NCBI GenBank assembly: GCA_902806235.1
Contig: CADCVW010000110.1
Span: 1 to 35,208, forward strand
Length of the DNA stretch: 35,208 nucleotides
DNA from: an uncultured Sphingomonadaceae bacterium
Lineage (GTDB): Bacteria; Pseudomonadota; Alphaproteobacteria; Sphingomonadales; Sphingomonadaceae
Direction: 5' to 3'
Part shown: piece after piece, positions 18,975-29,015 of the stretch
Position numbering within the stretch: the stretch's first letter is position 1
How the letters are laid out: every line of letters starts with the position of its first letter
Notes under the pieces: generated by a model
What the model saw: the letters and a program-made list of their open reading frames with translations, nothing else
Told to the model about the DNA's origin: nothing
Databases searched by the model: none
Position numbers and translations under genes: made by a program

Positions 18975-19245
18975 TCCTGCGGCGCCGGGCGGCGGCAAGG
19001 TAACGCCGCGCGCTTCCGCCCACTGCCGGACAGCGCGTCCGGGATCTGCAGCAGACAACCCGCCCCGTCGCCGACCAGCGGATCGGCACCTACGCCACCG
19101 CGGTGGTCTAGGTTGGCCAGTATGCGCAGGCCGTCCAGGACGATCTCGTGCGATTTGGTGCCGCGAATGTCGGCGATGAAGCCGACGCCGCAAGCATCAT
19201 GCTCGTTGGCCGGGTCGTACAGGCCTTGCAGGCCGGGCGCGCGCG
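18975..19245 (-). pseudogene. gltB: Glutamate synthase large subunit (gltB) 5' remnant
   Basis: Immediately after the leuD stop, the minus strand reads [40 protein letters not shown] and [20 protein letters not shown] then LLQIPDAL. This is the start of the GltB glutaminase domain, including the nucleophile cysteine in ACGVGF and the conserved NLDHRG and GADPLxGDGAG. A frameshift follows; the next frame supplies [15 protein letters not shown], the next GltB segment. The similarity stops after about 85 codons, where the ribosome site of the cyclase gene begins. Real GltB is about 1500 residues, so over 90% is missing. No start codon precedes the fragment. It has no function as a protein but marks a deletion or rearrangement. 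Confidence 0.75.
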
Positions 19246-19809
19246 TTATGTGCCCGTCCTTCGTTCGTAAGCGTCGATCGCCGCGGCGCTCGCCAGCGTC
19301 AACGCGATCTCATCCAACCCGCCCATCAGGCATTCGCGTCGGAACGGGTCCATGGCGAAAGCGAAGCGGTCCTGGAAGGGCGTGGTGACGGTCATCGTCT
19401 CGAGGTCGACGCCGATCGGCTGCTCGCGCGCCACCTCTAGCAGCCGGTCCACCACGGGCTGCGGAAGCACTACCGCTACCAACCCGTTCTTGAAGGCGTT
19501 GCCGGCAAAGATGTCCGAAAAGCTCGGGGCGATCACCGCCTGCACGCCCATGTCCGCGAGCGCCCAGGCGGCGTGCTCGCGGCTCGAACCGCAGCCGAAA
19601 TTATCGCCGGCAATCAGGATTGGCGCGCCCGCAAAGGCCGGGTCGGCGAATACGTTGCCGGGTCCGCGTCGGATCGTCTCGAACGCGTGGACGCCCAAGC
19701 CGGCGCGGCCGGTGGTCTTCAGGTGCGCGGCGCCGATGATCACGTCCGTGTCGACGTTGGCGCGGCCGAGCGGATAGGCGCGGCCGTGCACGGTGCGGAC
19801 CGGGGTCAC
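19246..19809 (-). CDS. leuD: 3-isopropylmalate dehydratase small subunit
   Basis: Swivelling subunit that pairs with LeuC to isomerise 2-isopropylmalate to 3-isopropylmalate (EC 4.2.1.33). The GTG start at 19809 overlaps the leuC stop as GTGA and gives 187 residues. Typical features are the N-terminal [20 protein letters not shown] (the aconitase-swivel N-V-D-T-D motif), then [16 protein letters not shown] and [17 protein letters not shown] longer frame is open upstream, but only through leuC read out of frame. It is the last biosynthetic gene of the ilv-leu operon; a gltB fragment and then the cyclase gene follow on the same strand, with no terminator visible between. Confidence 0.96.
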   Translation of the reverse strand: MTPVRTVHGRAYPLGRANVDTDVIIGAAHLKTTGRAGLGVHAFETIRRGPGNVFADPAFAGAPILIAGDNFGCGSSREHAAWALADMGVQAVIAPSFSDIFAGNAFKNGLVAVVLPQPVVDRLLEVAREQPIGVDLETMTVTTPFQDRFAFAMDPFRRECLMGGLDEIALTLASAAAIDAYERRTGT

Positions 19810-21230
19810 AGCAGCTCCCGCACGTCGGCGGGCCGGCCGGTGACCGCCGCCGCCGCCGCCATCGCCGGGGACAGGAGGTGGGTGCGCGCGCCGGGTCCCT
19901 GGCGGCCGACGAAATTGCGGTTGGAGGTCGACGCGCAACGCTCCCCGGGCGGCACCTTGTCCGGGTTCATCGCCAGGCACATCGAACAACCGGGCTCGCG
20001 CCATTCGAAGCCGGCCTCCGCGAAGACGCGGTCGAGCCGTTCGGCCTCCGCCTGGCGCTTCACCAGGCCCGAGCCCGGCACGACCAGCGCCTGCTTGATC
20101 CGCGGGTCGAGCCGGCGCCCGCGCACCACGCGCGCGGCGTCGCGAAGGTCCTCGATCCGGCTGTTGGTGCAGCTGCCAATAAAGACATGCTCGACGCCCA
20201 CGTCCTGCAGCCGCTCGCCCGGTGACAGCCCCATATAAGCGAGCGCCGCCCGCGCCGCTTCGCGCTTGGCCGGATCGGCAAAGTCATCGGGATCGGGCAC
20301 CACGCCCGTGATGGGCACGACGTCCTCCGGGCTCGTGCCCCAGGTGACGCTGGGCGCGATCGTCGCCGCGTCGATCCGTACGCTGCGGTCGAACGGCGCA
20401 TCCTCGTCGGTGCGGAGCTCGCGCCAGCGCTCGACCGCGGCGTCCCACGCGGCTCCCGCCGGGGCCATCGGCCGGCCCTGGAGATAGGCGAAGGTCTTCT
20501 CGTCGGGCGCGAACAGCCCGGAGCGCGCGCCCGCCTCGATCGACATGTTGGCGACGGTGAGCCGCCCTTCGACGCTCATCGCGGCGAACGCGTCGCCGCG
20601 ATACTCGATGACGTGGCCGGTGCCGCCCGCCGCGCCCAGCCGGCCGATCACCGCGAGCGCCACGTCCTTGGCCGACACGCCGAAGCCGAGCCCGCCGTCC
20701 GCCCGCACCTCCAAGGTGCGCGACGGCTTCAGGAGCAGCGTCTGGGTGGCGAGCACGTGCTCGACCTCCGACGTGCCGATGCCGAAGGCGAGCGCGCCTA
20801 GCGCTCCGTGCGCCGCGGTGTGGCTGTCGCCGCAGACCACGGTGGTCCCCGGCAGGGTGAAGCCCTGCTCGGGGCCGACGACGTGGACGATCCCCTGCTC
20901 GGGCGCGGTCGCCTGGATGTAGGGAACGCCGAACTCGGCGACGTTCGCCTCCAGCGCGGCGAGCTGCTCGGCCCCGGCGGGGTCGGCGATGGGCAGCCGC
21001 CGCCCCCGCGCGTCGATGCGCGCGGTGGTCGGCAAGTTATGGTCGGCCACGGCTAACGTCAGGTCGGGCCGGCGCACGAGCCGCCCGGCAGCCCGCAGCC
21101 CCTCGAACGCCTGGGGGCTGGTGACCTCGTGGACGAGGTGCCGGTCGATGTAGATCAGGCAGGTGCCGTCAGTGCGCCGTTCGACGACGTGCGCGTCCCA
21201 GATCTTCTCGTATAGCGTACGGGGCGTCAC
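19806..21230 (-). CDS. leuC: 3-isopropylmalate dehydratase large subunit
   Basis: Aconitase-type [4Fe-4S] subunit of isopropylmalate isomerase. The GTG at 21230 overlaps the leuB stop as GTGA and starts [15 protein letters not shown], the usual N-terminus; the product is 474 residues (E. coli 466). Cluster-binding cysteines are seen in [15 protein letters not shown] and [15 protein letters not shown], and the substrate regions in [20 protein letters not shown] and [16 protein letters not shown]. The end, [10 protein letters not shown], runs into leuD by four bases, so LeuC and LeuD are made at a coupled ratio. Upstream extension of the frame beyond 21230 is leuB out of frame and not part of the protein. 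Confidence 0.97.
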   Translation of the reverse strand: MTPRTLYEKIWDAHVVERRTDGTCLIYIDRHLVHEVTSPQAFEGLRAAGRLVRRPDLTLAVADHNLPTTARIDARGRRLPIADPAGAEQLAALEANVAEFGVPYIQATAPEQGIVHVVGPEQGFTLPGTTVVCGDSHTAAHGALGALAFGIGTSEVEHVLATQTLLLKPSRTLEVRADGGLGFGVSAKDVALAVIGRLGAAGGTGHVIEYRGDAFAAMSVEGRLTVANMSIEAGARSGLFAPDEKTFAYLQGRPMAPAGAAWDAAVERWRELRTDEDAPFDRSVRIDAATIAPSVTWGTSPEDVVPITGVVPDPDDFADPAKREAARAALAYMGLSPGERLQDVGVEHVFIGSCTNSRIEDLRDAARVVRGRRLDPRIKQALVVPGSGLVKRQAEAERLDRVFAEAGFEWREPGCSMCLAMNPDKVPPGERCASTSNRNFVGRQGPGARTHLLSPAMAAAAAVTGRPADVRELL

Positions 21231-22321
21231 GCGCGACCTCCGCCCGCCGCGCTGCGCGCCTTGACCGGCACCGGTGCGTCCAGGCGTGCCCGAAACGCCT
21301 CGCGCACGGCCGCACCGAACTCGGAGCAGCGCGCGCCGCCTCCCAGGTCCGCGGTGCGCGGCCCGGCACGCGACGCGTCCTCGAGGGCGGCGGCGAGCGC
21401 GCGGGCATGAGCCTCGTGCCCCAGCGCGTCGAGCAGCATGGCCGCGCTGGCGATCGCGCCTGCGGGGTTGGCAATATCGAGCCCGGCGATGTCCGGGGCG
21501 GAACCATGGACCGGCTCGAACAGGCCGGGGCCGTCGCCCGCGCCCAAGCTCGCCGAGCCGAGCAGGCCGATGGAGCCGCCGATCGCGGACAGCTCGTCCG
21601 ACAGGATGTCGCCGAACATGTTCTCGGTCAGGATCACGTCGAAACGGCGCGGGTTGGTGATCAGCGCCATGGCAGCGGCGTCGACATAGAGATGGTCGAG
21701 CTCGACATCCGGGTACTCCGCCGCGACATCGATCGTGACCCGCCGCCACAGCTTGGAGGTTTCGAGCACGTTCGCCTTGTCGACGGAGGTGACGCGGCCC
21801 CGCCGTCCCCGCGCCGCCCGGAAGGCGACATGAGCGATCCGCTCGATCTCCGGCCGGGTGTAGAGGCACAGGTCGGAAGCCCGTTCCCGGCCGACCATCC
21901 GCTCGCCGAAGTAGATGCCGCCGGTGAGCTCGCGCACCACCAGCACGTCGGCTCCCGCCGCGATATCGGCGCGGAGCGGCGACAAGGCTTCCATTCCTTC
22001 CATCACGCGCGCGGGCCGCAGGTTGGCGAACAACCCGAGTTCCCGCCGCAGTGCGAGTAGCCCGGCCTCCGGACGGACGCGCGCCTCGTCCCAGCACGGC
22101 CCGCCGACCGCGCCGAGCAGGACGGCAGCCGCGGTCCGGCTCGCGGCCAGGGTCTCCGCAGGCAGCGGCGCGCCGTGGCGGTCGATGGCCGCACCGCCGA
22201 AATCATGCTCCTCGAAGGCGAGACCGAGCCCGCCATGGGCTGATGCCAACCGCAGGCACGCCACCGCCGGAGCCGTGACCTCCGGCCCGACGCCGTCGCC
22301 GGGGAGGACGACGACCCGCAT
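21227..22321 (-). CDS. leuB: 3-isopropylmalate dehydrogenase
   Basis: NAD-dependent oxidative decarboxylation of 3-isopropylmalate (EC 1.1.1.85). ATG 22321 shares one base with the leuA stop (TGATG), and the product [17 protein letters not shown] has 364 residues, as usual. Family features are [11 protein letters not shown] (with the leucine-pathway loop), [17 protein letters not shown] with the catalytic lysine, [20 protein letters not shown], and [19 protein letters not shown] with the metal aspartates. [17 protein letters not shown] is the adenine-binding stretch. The gene order leuA-leuB-leuC-leuD with every junction overlapping suggests one tightly coupled translation unit. Confidence 0.97.
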   Translation of the reverse strand: MRVVVLPGDGVGPEVTAPAVACLRLASAHGGLGLAFEEHDFGGAAIDRHGAPLPAETLAASRTAAAVLLGAVGGPCWDEARVRPEAGLLALRRELGLFANLRPARVMEGMEALSPLRADIAAGADVLVVRELTGGIYFGERMVGRERASDLCLYTRPEIERIAHVAFRAARGRRGRVTSVDKANVLETSKLWRRVTIDVAAEYPDVELDHLYVDAAAMALITNPRRFDVILTENMFGDILSDELSAIGGSIGLLGSASLGAGDGPGLFEPVHGSAPDIAGLDIANPAGAIASAAMLLDALGHEAHARALAAALEDASRAGPRTADLGGGARCSEFGAAVREAFRARLDAPVPVKARSAAGGGRA

Positions 22322-23931
22322 CACGCCGCCGCTGCGCGCACTGGAACGGCGGGCGAGGTCGCGGGCACCGCAGCGCGCCGCACCTGCCGCACCGCTTCCG
22401 CATTGCTCGAAGCGTCGATGTAGGCGGCCACGCAACACGGCAGGATGTCTCGCGCCCTGGCGCGCCCGGCGAAGACCTCGCCGTCGCACTCGACCTCGAC
22501 CTCGACGAGCACGTTGGCCCCCTGCCCGTCAGCAGCCGGCTCGTCCGGATCGGCCGCGGTGTACTGCATCTCGATGTGTCGCACGCGCGCGGGAACACCC
22601 ATGATGCGGCTCACCGCCAAGAACGCCGCGTCCAGCGCGCCGGGCGCGGAAGCGAGGTCTGTCACCCGCCCGCGCTCGCCGTGCTCCAGTTCCACGCGAG
22701 CGACGGGTTGCGCGTTGGGCGCCACGGGCGCGCGGATATCGACCTTGTTCAAGCTCCACGGGCGCTGCGAGCGGCCGTTCTCCAGCCCGGACAGGATTGC
22801 CAGCAGGCGTGCGGTATCGATGGTGCCGACCTCGTCCGCCGCCTCTTTGAAAACGCGGAAAGCGCGATCGAGGGAAGCACCCTCCAGCGCGTAACCGAGC
22901 GACAGCGCGCGGGCGGCGAGCGCGTGGCGGCCCGAGTGCTTGCCGAGCACGATACCGTCCGTCGATAGCCCGATGTCCTCCGGTTTCATGATCTCGTAAG
23001 TCTCGCGGTTCTGCAGCACGCCGTGCTGGTGGATGCCCGCCTCGTGGGCGAAAGCGTTGGCCCCGACGATCGCCTTGTTGCGCGGCGGGGGCGTGTTGGT
23101 GATCTGCGCGAGCGTTCGGCTCGCGGCCATGATCTCCGTCGTTACTACGCCCGTCCGTACCCCTAGTGCGTCCGCCCGCGTGCGGATCGCCATCACCACG
23201 TCCTCGAGCGGCGCGTTGCCCGCGCGCTCGCCGATGCCGTTCACCGTGCACTCGACCTGCCGCGCGCCGCCGCGCACGGCGGCGAGCGAGTTGGCCACCG
23301 CCAGCCCCAGGTCGTCGTGGCAGTGGGCGGAGAAGATCACCTCCGGCCCGCCTTGGACGTGCGTCGCGAGATGCCGGAACAGGTCGTAGATCTCCTCCGG
23401 CGTCGCGTAGCCCACGGTGTCCGGCACGTTGAGCGTCGTCGCGCCTTCGCTGGCGGCGACCGACAGGCATTCGACCAGGAAGTCGCGCTCGGTGCGGATC
23501 GCGTCCTCCGCTGAAAACTCGACGTCGTCGGCGAACCCGCGCGCATGGGAAACGGCGGCGCGGATGCCCTCGAGCACCTCGGCCCGGCTCATCCGGAGCT
23601 TGTAGTCGCGGTGGATCGGGCTGGTGCCGAGAAAGACGTGGATGCGCTTGCGGCCACGCGGCGTGTCGCGCAGCGCCCCTGCCGCGGCCTCCACATCTCC
23701 GCGCGAGGCGCGCGCCAGCGAGCAGATGACAGGCCCGTCGATCGTCCGCGCCACAGCGGTGATCGCCGCTGCGTCCCCGGGAGAGGCAGCGGCGAACCCC
23801 GCCTCGATCACGTCGACGTTGAGCTTCGCCAGCGCGCGCGCCATGCGCAGCTTGCCGTCCACCGTCATGGAGAAGCCCGGCGCTTGCTCGCCGTCGCGCA
23901 TGGTGGTGTCGAAGATCCGGATCGGAGTCAT
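22321..23931 (-). CDS. leuA: 2-isopropylmalate synthase
   Basis: Condenses acetyl-CoA with 2-ketoisovalerate, the first and feedback-controlled step to leucine (EC 2.3.3.13). ATG 23931 overlaps the ilvM stop as ATGA; the 536-residue product starts [19 protein letters not shown] with the metal aspartate D13. Other features are [14 protein letters not shown] (metal histidines, HxH), [17 protein letters not shown], and [17 protein letters not shown] in the linker region. Residues ~390-536 form the LeuA dimer regulatory domain (GGNxxASV-like C-terminus here ending [16 protein letters not shown]) that binds leucine in the family. The first part of the upstream open frame is ilvB out of frame. This enzyme joins the ilv genes to the leu genes in one operon. 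Confidence 0.96.
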   Translation of the reverse strand: MTPIRIFDTTMRDGEQAPGFSMTVDGKLRMARALAKLNVDVIEAGFAAASPGDAAAITAVARTIDGPVICSLARASRGDVEAAAGALRDTPRGRKRIHVFLGTSPIHRDYKLRMSRAEVLEGIRAAVSHARGFADDVEFSAEDAIRTERDFLVECLSVAASEGATTLNVPDTVGYATPEEIYDLFRHLATHVQGGPEVIFSAHCHDDLGLAVANSLAAVRGGARQVECTVNGIGERAGNAPLEDVVMAIRTRADALGVRTGVVTTEIMAASRTLAQITNTPPPRNKAIVGANAFAHEAGIHQHGVLQNRETYEIMKPEDIGLSTDGIVLGKHSGRHALAARALSLGYALEGASLDRAFRVFKEAADEVGTIDTARLLAILSGLENGRSQRPWSLNKVDIRAPVAPNAQPVARVELEHGERGRVTDLASAPGALDAAFLAVSRIMGVPARVRHIEMQYTAADPDEPAADGQGANVLVEVEVECDGEVFAGRARARDILPCCVAAYIDASSNAEAVRQVRRAAVPATSPAVPVRAAAA

Positions 23932-24182
23932 GCTGGGGCCTTCGCGGTTGGCATGGTGATGTCCTGGACGCCGTGCAGGCGGCGTAGCTGCTGCTCGAGC
24001 ACGTCGAGCCGCCGGCCGGGGTCGCGCGGTGAGACATCGACCGACAGGGTGGCGGATCGCCCGCAGGGCCGCTCGGCCATGCGCACCCCGCGCACCTCGA
24101 AGCCGCGCCGCTCGATCAGCCCGAGCAGCCGGACCAGCGCCCCTTCGATAGGCACGAACTCGATGCCGACCCGCGCGCTCAC
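23928..24182 (-). CDS. ilvM: Acetolactate synthase small subunit, short IlvM type
   Basis: An 84-residue single ACT-domain protein: VGIEFVPIEGALVRLLGLIE, RRGFEVRGVRMAERPCGR, then ATLSVDVSPRDPGRRLDVLE. The GTG start 24182 overlaps the ilvB stop as GTGA and its own stop overlaps the leuA start as ATGA. The length matches E. coli IlvM (87) rather than IlvN/IlvH (96-165 residues and a second domain). In AHAS II, IlvM activates the catalytic subunit without strong valine feedback. If this holds here, the operon may be controlled mainly by attenuation rather than by enzyme inhibition. Similarity of such a short domain cannot be judged fully by eye, but the position directly after ilvB makes the call safe. 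Confidence 0.85.
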   Translation of the reverse strand: MSARVGIEFVPIEGALVRLLGLIERRGFEVRGVRMAERPCGRSATLSVDVSPRDPGRRLDVLEQQLRRLHGVQDITMPTAKAPA

Positions 24183-25891
24183 CAGGTCCGCTCCAGCATC
24201 TGCACGTTGGAGCTGTTGGGCGGCACCAAGGGCCAGACATTCTCGCGCGAATCGATGCGGACGTGGCACAAGATGGGGCCCTCCGTCCGCAGCAGCCGCT
24301 CGATCGCGCCCGAGACCTCGTCGCGGTGGTCAATGGTGAACGCCTCGATCCCGAAGGCGCGCGCCACTTCCGCAAAGTCGGGGTTGTCCGACAGGTCAAC
24401 TTCCGAGAAGTTCTCGGCGAAGAACAACTCCTGCCACTGCCGCACCATGCCGAGCTGGCTGTTGTCGAGGAGCAGGATCTTGAGCGGCAACCGGTAGCGG
24501 CGCACCGTCGCCAGCTCCTGGATGTTCATCATGATCGAACCGTCGCCGGTGACGGTGATCACCGTAGCGTCCGGGTCGGCGAGCAGCGCGCCGATGCCTG
24601 CGGGGACGCCGTAGCCCATTGTGCCGAGCCCTGCGCTGGTCAGGTGCGCCTGGGGACGCGAGAAGCGGCAGTGCTGCGCGACCCACATCTGATGTTGGCC
24701 GACGTCGCAGGTGAAGATTGCGCGGTCGCCCGCCGCCTTCGACAGGTCGCGGAGCAGCGCCGGCGCGTACACGCCGTTGCCCGGGGCGTCATAGCGTGGA
24801 GCCGTGCTCCGCATGTTCCGCCCGCATCGCTCGCGCCAAGCGACCGCGTCGGGCCGAGCGCTCAACCGGTCGAGCGCCGCGCCAATGTCGCCAGCGACGC
24901 CGACGCAGGCGCGTCGCAGCTTACCGATCTCCGCCGGGTCGCGGTCGAGGTGGATCACCCGCGCATTCGGCGCGAAGCTGTCGAGCTTGCCCGTCGCCCG
25001 ATCATCGAAGCGCGCGCCGACGCAGATCAACAGGTCGCACTCGTCCACCGCGATGTTCGCCGCGTGCGAGCCATGCATGCCCAGCATGCCTAGGAAGAGC
25101 GGATGGTCCGTCGGGATCGCCCCCAGCCCCTTCAGAGTGGCCACCGTCGGCAGCCCGTTGCGTTCGGCGAAGCCGCGCAGGCTCCGCTCCGCCCGCGCGA
25201 TCGCGACCCCGCCGCCGACGTAGAGCACGGGCCGGCGCGCCGCGGCGATGAGCGCATTCGCCTGGGCTAATGCTTGCCCGTCGACCGGTGGCGCGAGTTC
25301 GACCCTCGCCGCCGGTTCGGCAGGGCCGGCAACCATCACGCCCATGTCCTTGGGCAGGTCGATCAGGACCGGCCCCGGTCGCCCGCCTCGCGCGAGCGCG
25401 AAGGCCTCTGCGACCACCGCCGGGATGTCCGCCGAGCGCCGCACCACGAAGCTGTGCTTCACGATGGGCAGGGTGATGCCGAAGATGTCGACTTCCTGGA
25501 ACGCGTCGGTGCCCATCAGCGGCGATGCCACCTGGCCGGTGATCGCCACCATCGGCACGCTGTCCATGAACGCGTTAGCGATGCCGGTGACGAGGTTGGT
25601 CGCCCCCGGGCCCGAGGTCGCCAAGCACACGCCCGGCTCCCCCGTCACCCGGCCGTAGGCGTCGGCCGCCAGTGCCGCCCCCTGCTCGTGCCGCACGAGA
25701 ATGTGCTGGAGCGAGGAGCCGGGCAGCGCGTCGTACACTGGCATGATCGCACCGCCGGGGTAGCCGAAGACATGGCGCACCCCTTCGCGCTCCAGCGCGC
25801 GCACAAGTAGCCTGGCTCCGCTGACGGGTTCGGGACGCCACTCGGCCTCGTCCAGGATGCGGGCGGCGATGGCGGCGCCGAACGGCGACAT
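24179..25891 (-). CDS. ilvB: Acetolactate synthase (AHAS) large catalytic subunit
   Basis: Thiamine-diphosphate enzyme forming acetolactate or acetohydroxybutyrate (EC 2.2.1.6). The 570-residue product shows the cofactor glutamate in ILVRHEQGAALAADAYGR (E69), TSGPGATNLVTGIANAFMDS, the FAD-domain PTDHPLFLGMLGMHG, and the ThDP motif VTGDGSIMMNIQELATVRRY followed by ILLLDNSQLGMVRQWQELFF. ATG 25891 lies one base after the ilvC stop (TGAGATG). Pairing with the short IlvM makes the ilvG name equally apt. The N-terminal ~23 residues before PVSGARLLVRALEREGV are slightly longer than in most homologues. Confidence 0.96.
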   Translation of the reverse strand: MSPFGAAIAARILDEAEWRPEPVSGARLLVRALEREGVRHVFGYPGGAIMPVYDALPGSSLQHILVRHEQGAALAADAYGRVTGEPGVCLATSGPGATNLVTGIANAFMDSVPMVAITGQVASPLMGTDAFQEVDIFGITLPIVKHSFVVRRSADIPAVVAEAFALARGGRPGPVLIDLPKDMGVMVAGPAEPAARVELAPPVDGQALAQANALIAAARRPVLYVGGGVAIARAERSLRGFAERNGLPTVATLKGLGAIPTDHPLFLGMLGMHGSHAANIAVDECDLLICVGARFDDRATGKLDSFAPNARVIHLDRDPAEIGKLRRACVGVAGDIGAALDRLSARPDAVAWRERCGRNMRSTAPRYDAPGNGVYAPALLRDLSKAAGDRAIFTCDVGQHQMWVAQHCRFSRPQAHLTSAGLGTMGYGVPAGIGALLADPDATVITVTGDGSIMMNIQELATVRRYRLPLKILLLDNSQLGMVRQWQELFFAENFSEVDLSDNPDFAEVARAFGIEAFTIDHRDEVSGAIERLLRTEGPILCHVRIDSRENVWPLVPPNSSNVQMLERTW

Positions 25892-25892
25892 C

Positions 25893-26903
<1,011 letters not shown>

Positions 26904-26920
26904 TGGGGTCTCCTTCGCGC

Positions 26921-26957
26921 AAAAGAAAACCCCCGCTCCGGGTGGGGAGCGGGGGTT
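26921..26957 (-). terminator. Attenuator terminator hairpin in the ilv leader
   Basis: On the minus strand AACCCCCGCTCC (26957-26946) pairs with GGAGCGGGGGTT (26939-26928) across a six-base loop: a perfect 12-pair, very GC-rich stem followed by TTCTTTT, a Rho-independent terminator. It ends 17 bases before the ilvC start, leaving only the ribosome site between. Its 5' arm and loop (CCGCTCCC, plus 26945-26952) can instead pair with GGGAGCGG in the leader peptide coding region (plus 26999-27006), giving a competing antiterminator of eight base pairs. A smaller stem, AGTCC/GGACT (plus 26966-26970 and 26977-26981), lies between. Confidence 0.85.
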
Positions 26958-26981
26958 CGGTCTTCAGTCCTGCTTCGGACT

Positions 26982-27104
26982 TCAGACAAAACCGGGCGCC
27001 GCTCCCGAGTGGGCGCTAATAAGTACGGTAGTGGAAAGCAGGACGGCCGCCGGCCGGAAAACCGTCGCGTGGTAACTGCCGATCAGCTTCGCCTGGAACC
27101 GCAC
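26982..27104 (-). CDS. Branched-chain leader peptide (IlvL-like)
   Basis: A 40-codon ORF upstream of the attenuator. The GTG start at 27104 has AGGAG nine bases upstream. The product begins MRFQAKLIGSYHATVF and then has AVLLSTTVLISAH, with six branched-chain residues (V, L, L, V, L, I) in ten positions, V21 to S30. These codons are GTC CTG CTT ... GTA CTT ATT; CTT, GTA and ATT are rare in this GC-rich DNA, as expected for control codons that sense charged tRNA. The TGA is at 26982-26984, 25 bases before the terminator stem. A ribosome stalled at V27-I29 would leave the antiterminator arm (26999-27006) free. Not translated into an enzyme; it acts in cis on the ilvC-leuD operon. Confidence 0.8.
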   Translation of the reverse strand: MRFQAKLIGSYHATVFRPAAVLLSTTVLISAHSGAAPGFV

Positions 27105-27125
27105 GCGTCCGCACTCCTGTGCGCT

Positions 27126-27141
27126 GATCCCGATTGGGATC
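27126..27141. promoter_or_regulatory. Palindrome in the ilvC/ilvD intergenic region
   Basis: GATCCC-GATT-GGGATC is a perfect 6-4-6 inverted repeat between the predicted promoter of the ilv operon and the leader-peptide ribosome site. It could be an operator near +10 or a small 5' hairpin in the leader RNA. No known operator consensus was recognised. Confidence 0.3.
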
Positions 27142-27154
27142 CCATACGCACCTG

Positions 27155-27182
27155 CTTATGCTGCATCGCAGCGGCAGCACAA
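27155..27182 (-). promoter_or_regulatory. Candidate promoter of the ilvC-leuD operon
   Basis: On the minus strand, TTGTGC (plus 27182-27177) and CATAAG (plus 27160-27155) are 16 bases apart, a moderate sigma-70 match. Transcription would start near 27148, giving a leader RNA of about 245 bases that contains the leader peptide and attenuator. Other spacings are possible. Confidence 0.35.
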
Positions 27183-27280
27183 CCTAGAAAACATGGCTTG
27201 CTGCTCAGTTCGTCGCGTTTATGCTGGTCCAGGATGCGCCGGGCAATCTGGTGATAGTATCCCAAATATGCGGACCATCC

Positions 27281-28960
27281 ATGTCTGTCCCTGACCTGCC
27301 GTCGCGTCATCTCCTGCAAGGTCCCGCCCGCGCGCCGGGACGCGCCATGCTGCGCGCGGCGGGCCTGGACGAGGAAGCGATGGCGAAGCCCATGGTGGCG
27401 ATCGTCAACACCTGGTCGGACGTCACGCCGTGCAACATGCACCTGCGCGGCCTCGCCGAGCACGCTCGGCGCGGGATCCGGGAAGGCGGCGGAACGCCCG
27501 TGGAGTTCAACACGATCGTGGTGACGGACGGCATCAGCATGGGAACGCCCGGCATGCGCGCGTCCCTGATGAGCCGTGAGGCGATCGCCGACTCCGCCGA
27601 ACTCGCCGTGCGCGGTCACTCACTCGACGCGGTGCTCTTCCTGGTCGGCTGCGACAAGACTATCCCGGCCGCGGCGATGGCCGCCGCGCGCCTCGATCTG
27701 CCCGCCGTGATCCTCTATGGCGGCTCGATCATGCCCGGGACGCTCGACGGGCGGGCGATCACTATCCAGGACGTCTTCGAAGCGGTGGGCGCGCATAGCG
27801 CCGGCGTGATCGACGACGCAGGGCTGCTCGCGGTGGAAAAGGCCGCCTGCCCCGGCGCCGGCGCCTGCGGCGGACAGTTCACCGCCAACACCATGGCGCT
27901 CGTCATGACCTTCCTCGGCCTGTCGCCCGTCGGCCTGAACGACGTGCCCGCCACCCATCCAGACAAGCCCCGGGCAGCGGAGAAGGCCGGCCGCGTGCTG
28001 ATGGACGCGGTGCGCGAGGGGCGCAACGCGCGCCGGTTCATCACCGTGTCGAGCTTGCGTAATGCCGCGGTGGCGGGAACGGCCACCGCTGGCTCGACCA
28101 ACATCGTCCTTCACCTTCTCGCGATCGCGCGGGAAGCCGGGATCGGGCCGGAGGAGTTCGCGCTGGACGTCTTCGATGAGGTGTCGCGCGCGACCCCGGT
28201 CATCGCCGACCTGAAGCCCGGCGGCCGCTTCATGGCCCCGGACATGGCCGCGGCCGGCGGCTCCGCGCTGCTCGGCCGACGGCTGATGGAGGCGGGGCTG
28301 ATCGAAGACGCGCCCACCGTGACCGGACGCAGCCTGTTCGAAAGGTTCGCGGGCGCGGCGGAAACGCCTGGCCAGCAGGTGATCGTCGATGCCCACGCGC
28401 CTATCAAGGCGCGCGGCGGTTTCGGCGTGCTACGCGGCAACATCGCGCCCGAGGGCTGCGTGGTGAAGCTCGCCGGTCACGAACGACTGCGCTTCGCCGG
28501 CCCAGCCAAGGTCTTTGACGGCGAGGAAGCCTGCTTTGCAGCGCTGCAGGCGGGCGGCATCGATCCGGGCGATGTGGTGGTAATCCGCGGCGAAGGCCCG
28601 GCAGGCGGGCCGGGCATGCGCGAGATGCTGGCGATCACCGCCGCCATTCAGGGCCGCGGGCTCGGCGATGAGGTCGCGCTGATCACCGACGGCCGATTTT
28701 CGGGGGCGACCTACGGCTTCATGGTCGGCCATGTCGCGCCGGAGGCCACGCGCGGCGGCCCGATCGCGGTGCTCCGTACCGGCGACCGGATCACCATCGA
28801 CGCGGAAGCGCGCACGATCTCGACCGACGCGGACTTGGCGAAGCGAGGCCCCGCCCCCGTCCAGCCGCTGCCCGCGGAGGTGCGTGGGGCTTACGCCAAG
28901 TACGCGCGCCTCGTCGGCTCCGCCTCGCATGGCGCGGTGACCAGCGGGGTGGACGCATAG
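27281..28960 (+). CDS. ilvD: Dihydroxy-acid dehydratase
   Basis: Dehydrates 2,3-dihydroxyisovalerate and its methylvalerate analogue to the keto acids (EC 4.2.1.9). The 559-residue product from ATG 27281 shows the iron-sulfur cysteines in [30 protein letters not shown] and [17 protein letters not shown]; the set and the length are those of the shorter [2Fe-2S]-type branch rather than the 616-residue E. coli [4Fe-4S] form (inference). [19 protein letters not shown] near the C-terminus is the substrate-binding signature. The frame is open for 20 codons upstream, but 27281 fits the family N-terminus; a clear ribosome site is not seen. It is divergent from the ilvC operon across a shared 377-base control region, and convergent with proA. 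Confidence 0.96.
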   Translation: MSVPDLPSRHLLQGPARAPGRAMLRAAGLDEEAMAKPMVAIVNTWSDVTPCNMHLRGLAEHARRGIREGGGTPVEFNTIVVTDGISMGTPGMRASLMSREAIADSAELAVRGHSLDAVLFLVGCDKTIPAAAMAAARLDLPAVILYGGSIMPGTLDGRAITIQDVFEAVGAHSAGVIDDAGLLAVEKAACPGAGACGGQFTANTMALVMTFLGLSPVGLNDVPATHPDKPRAAEKAGRVLMDAVREGRNARRFITVSSLRNAAVAGTATAGSTNIVLHLLAIAREAGIGPEEFALDVFDEVSRATPVIADLKPGGRFMAPDMAAAGGSALLGRRLMEAGLIEDAPTVTGRSLFERFAGAAETPGQQVIVDAHAPIKARGGFGVLRGNIAPEGCVVKLAGHERLRFAGPAKVFDGEEACFAALQAGGIDPGDVVVIRGEGPAGGPGMREMLAITAAIQGRGLGDEVALITDGRFSGATYGFMVGHVAPEATRGGPIAVLRTGDRITIDAEARTISTDADLAKRGPAPVQPLPAEVRGAYAKYARLVGSASHGAVTSGVDA

Positions 28961-29015
28961 CGGAGTCCCGCGTGCCGCCACCCGGACCCCTTGAGCTTTG
29001 AGCGGCCCGTGATCC

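Noticed and set aside
21231-22097. N-terminal extension of leuC inside leuB
   Set aside because: The frame is open, but the sequence is leuB read out of frame; the GTGA overlap at 21227-21230 gives the correct LeuC length.
27031-27045. GTGGAAAGCAGGAC as another copy of the AAAGCGGAC repeat
   Set aside because: It is the complement of the VLLSTT codons of the ilv leader peptide and carries an extra base, so the resemblance is probably chance.
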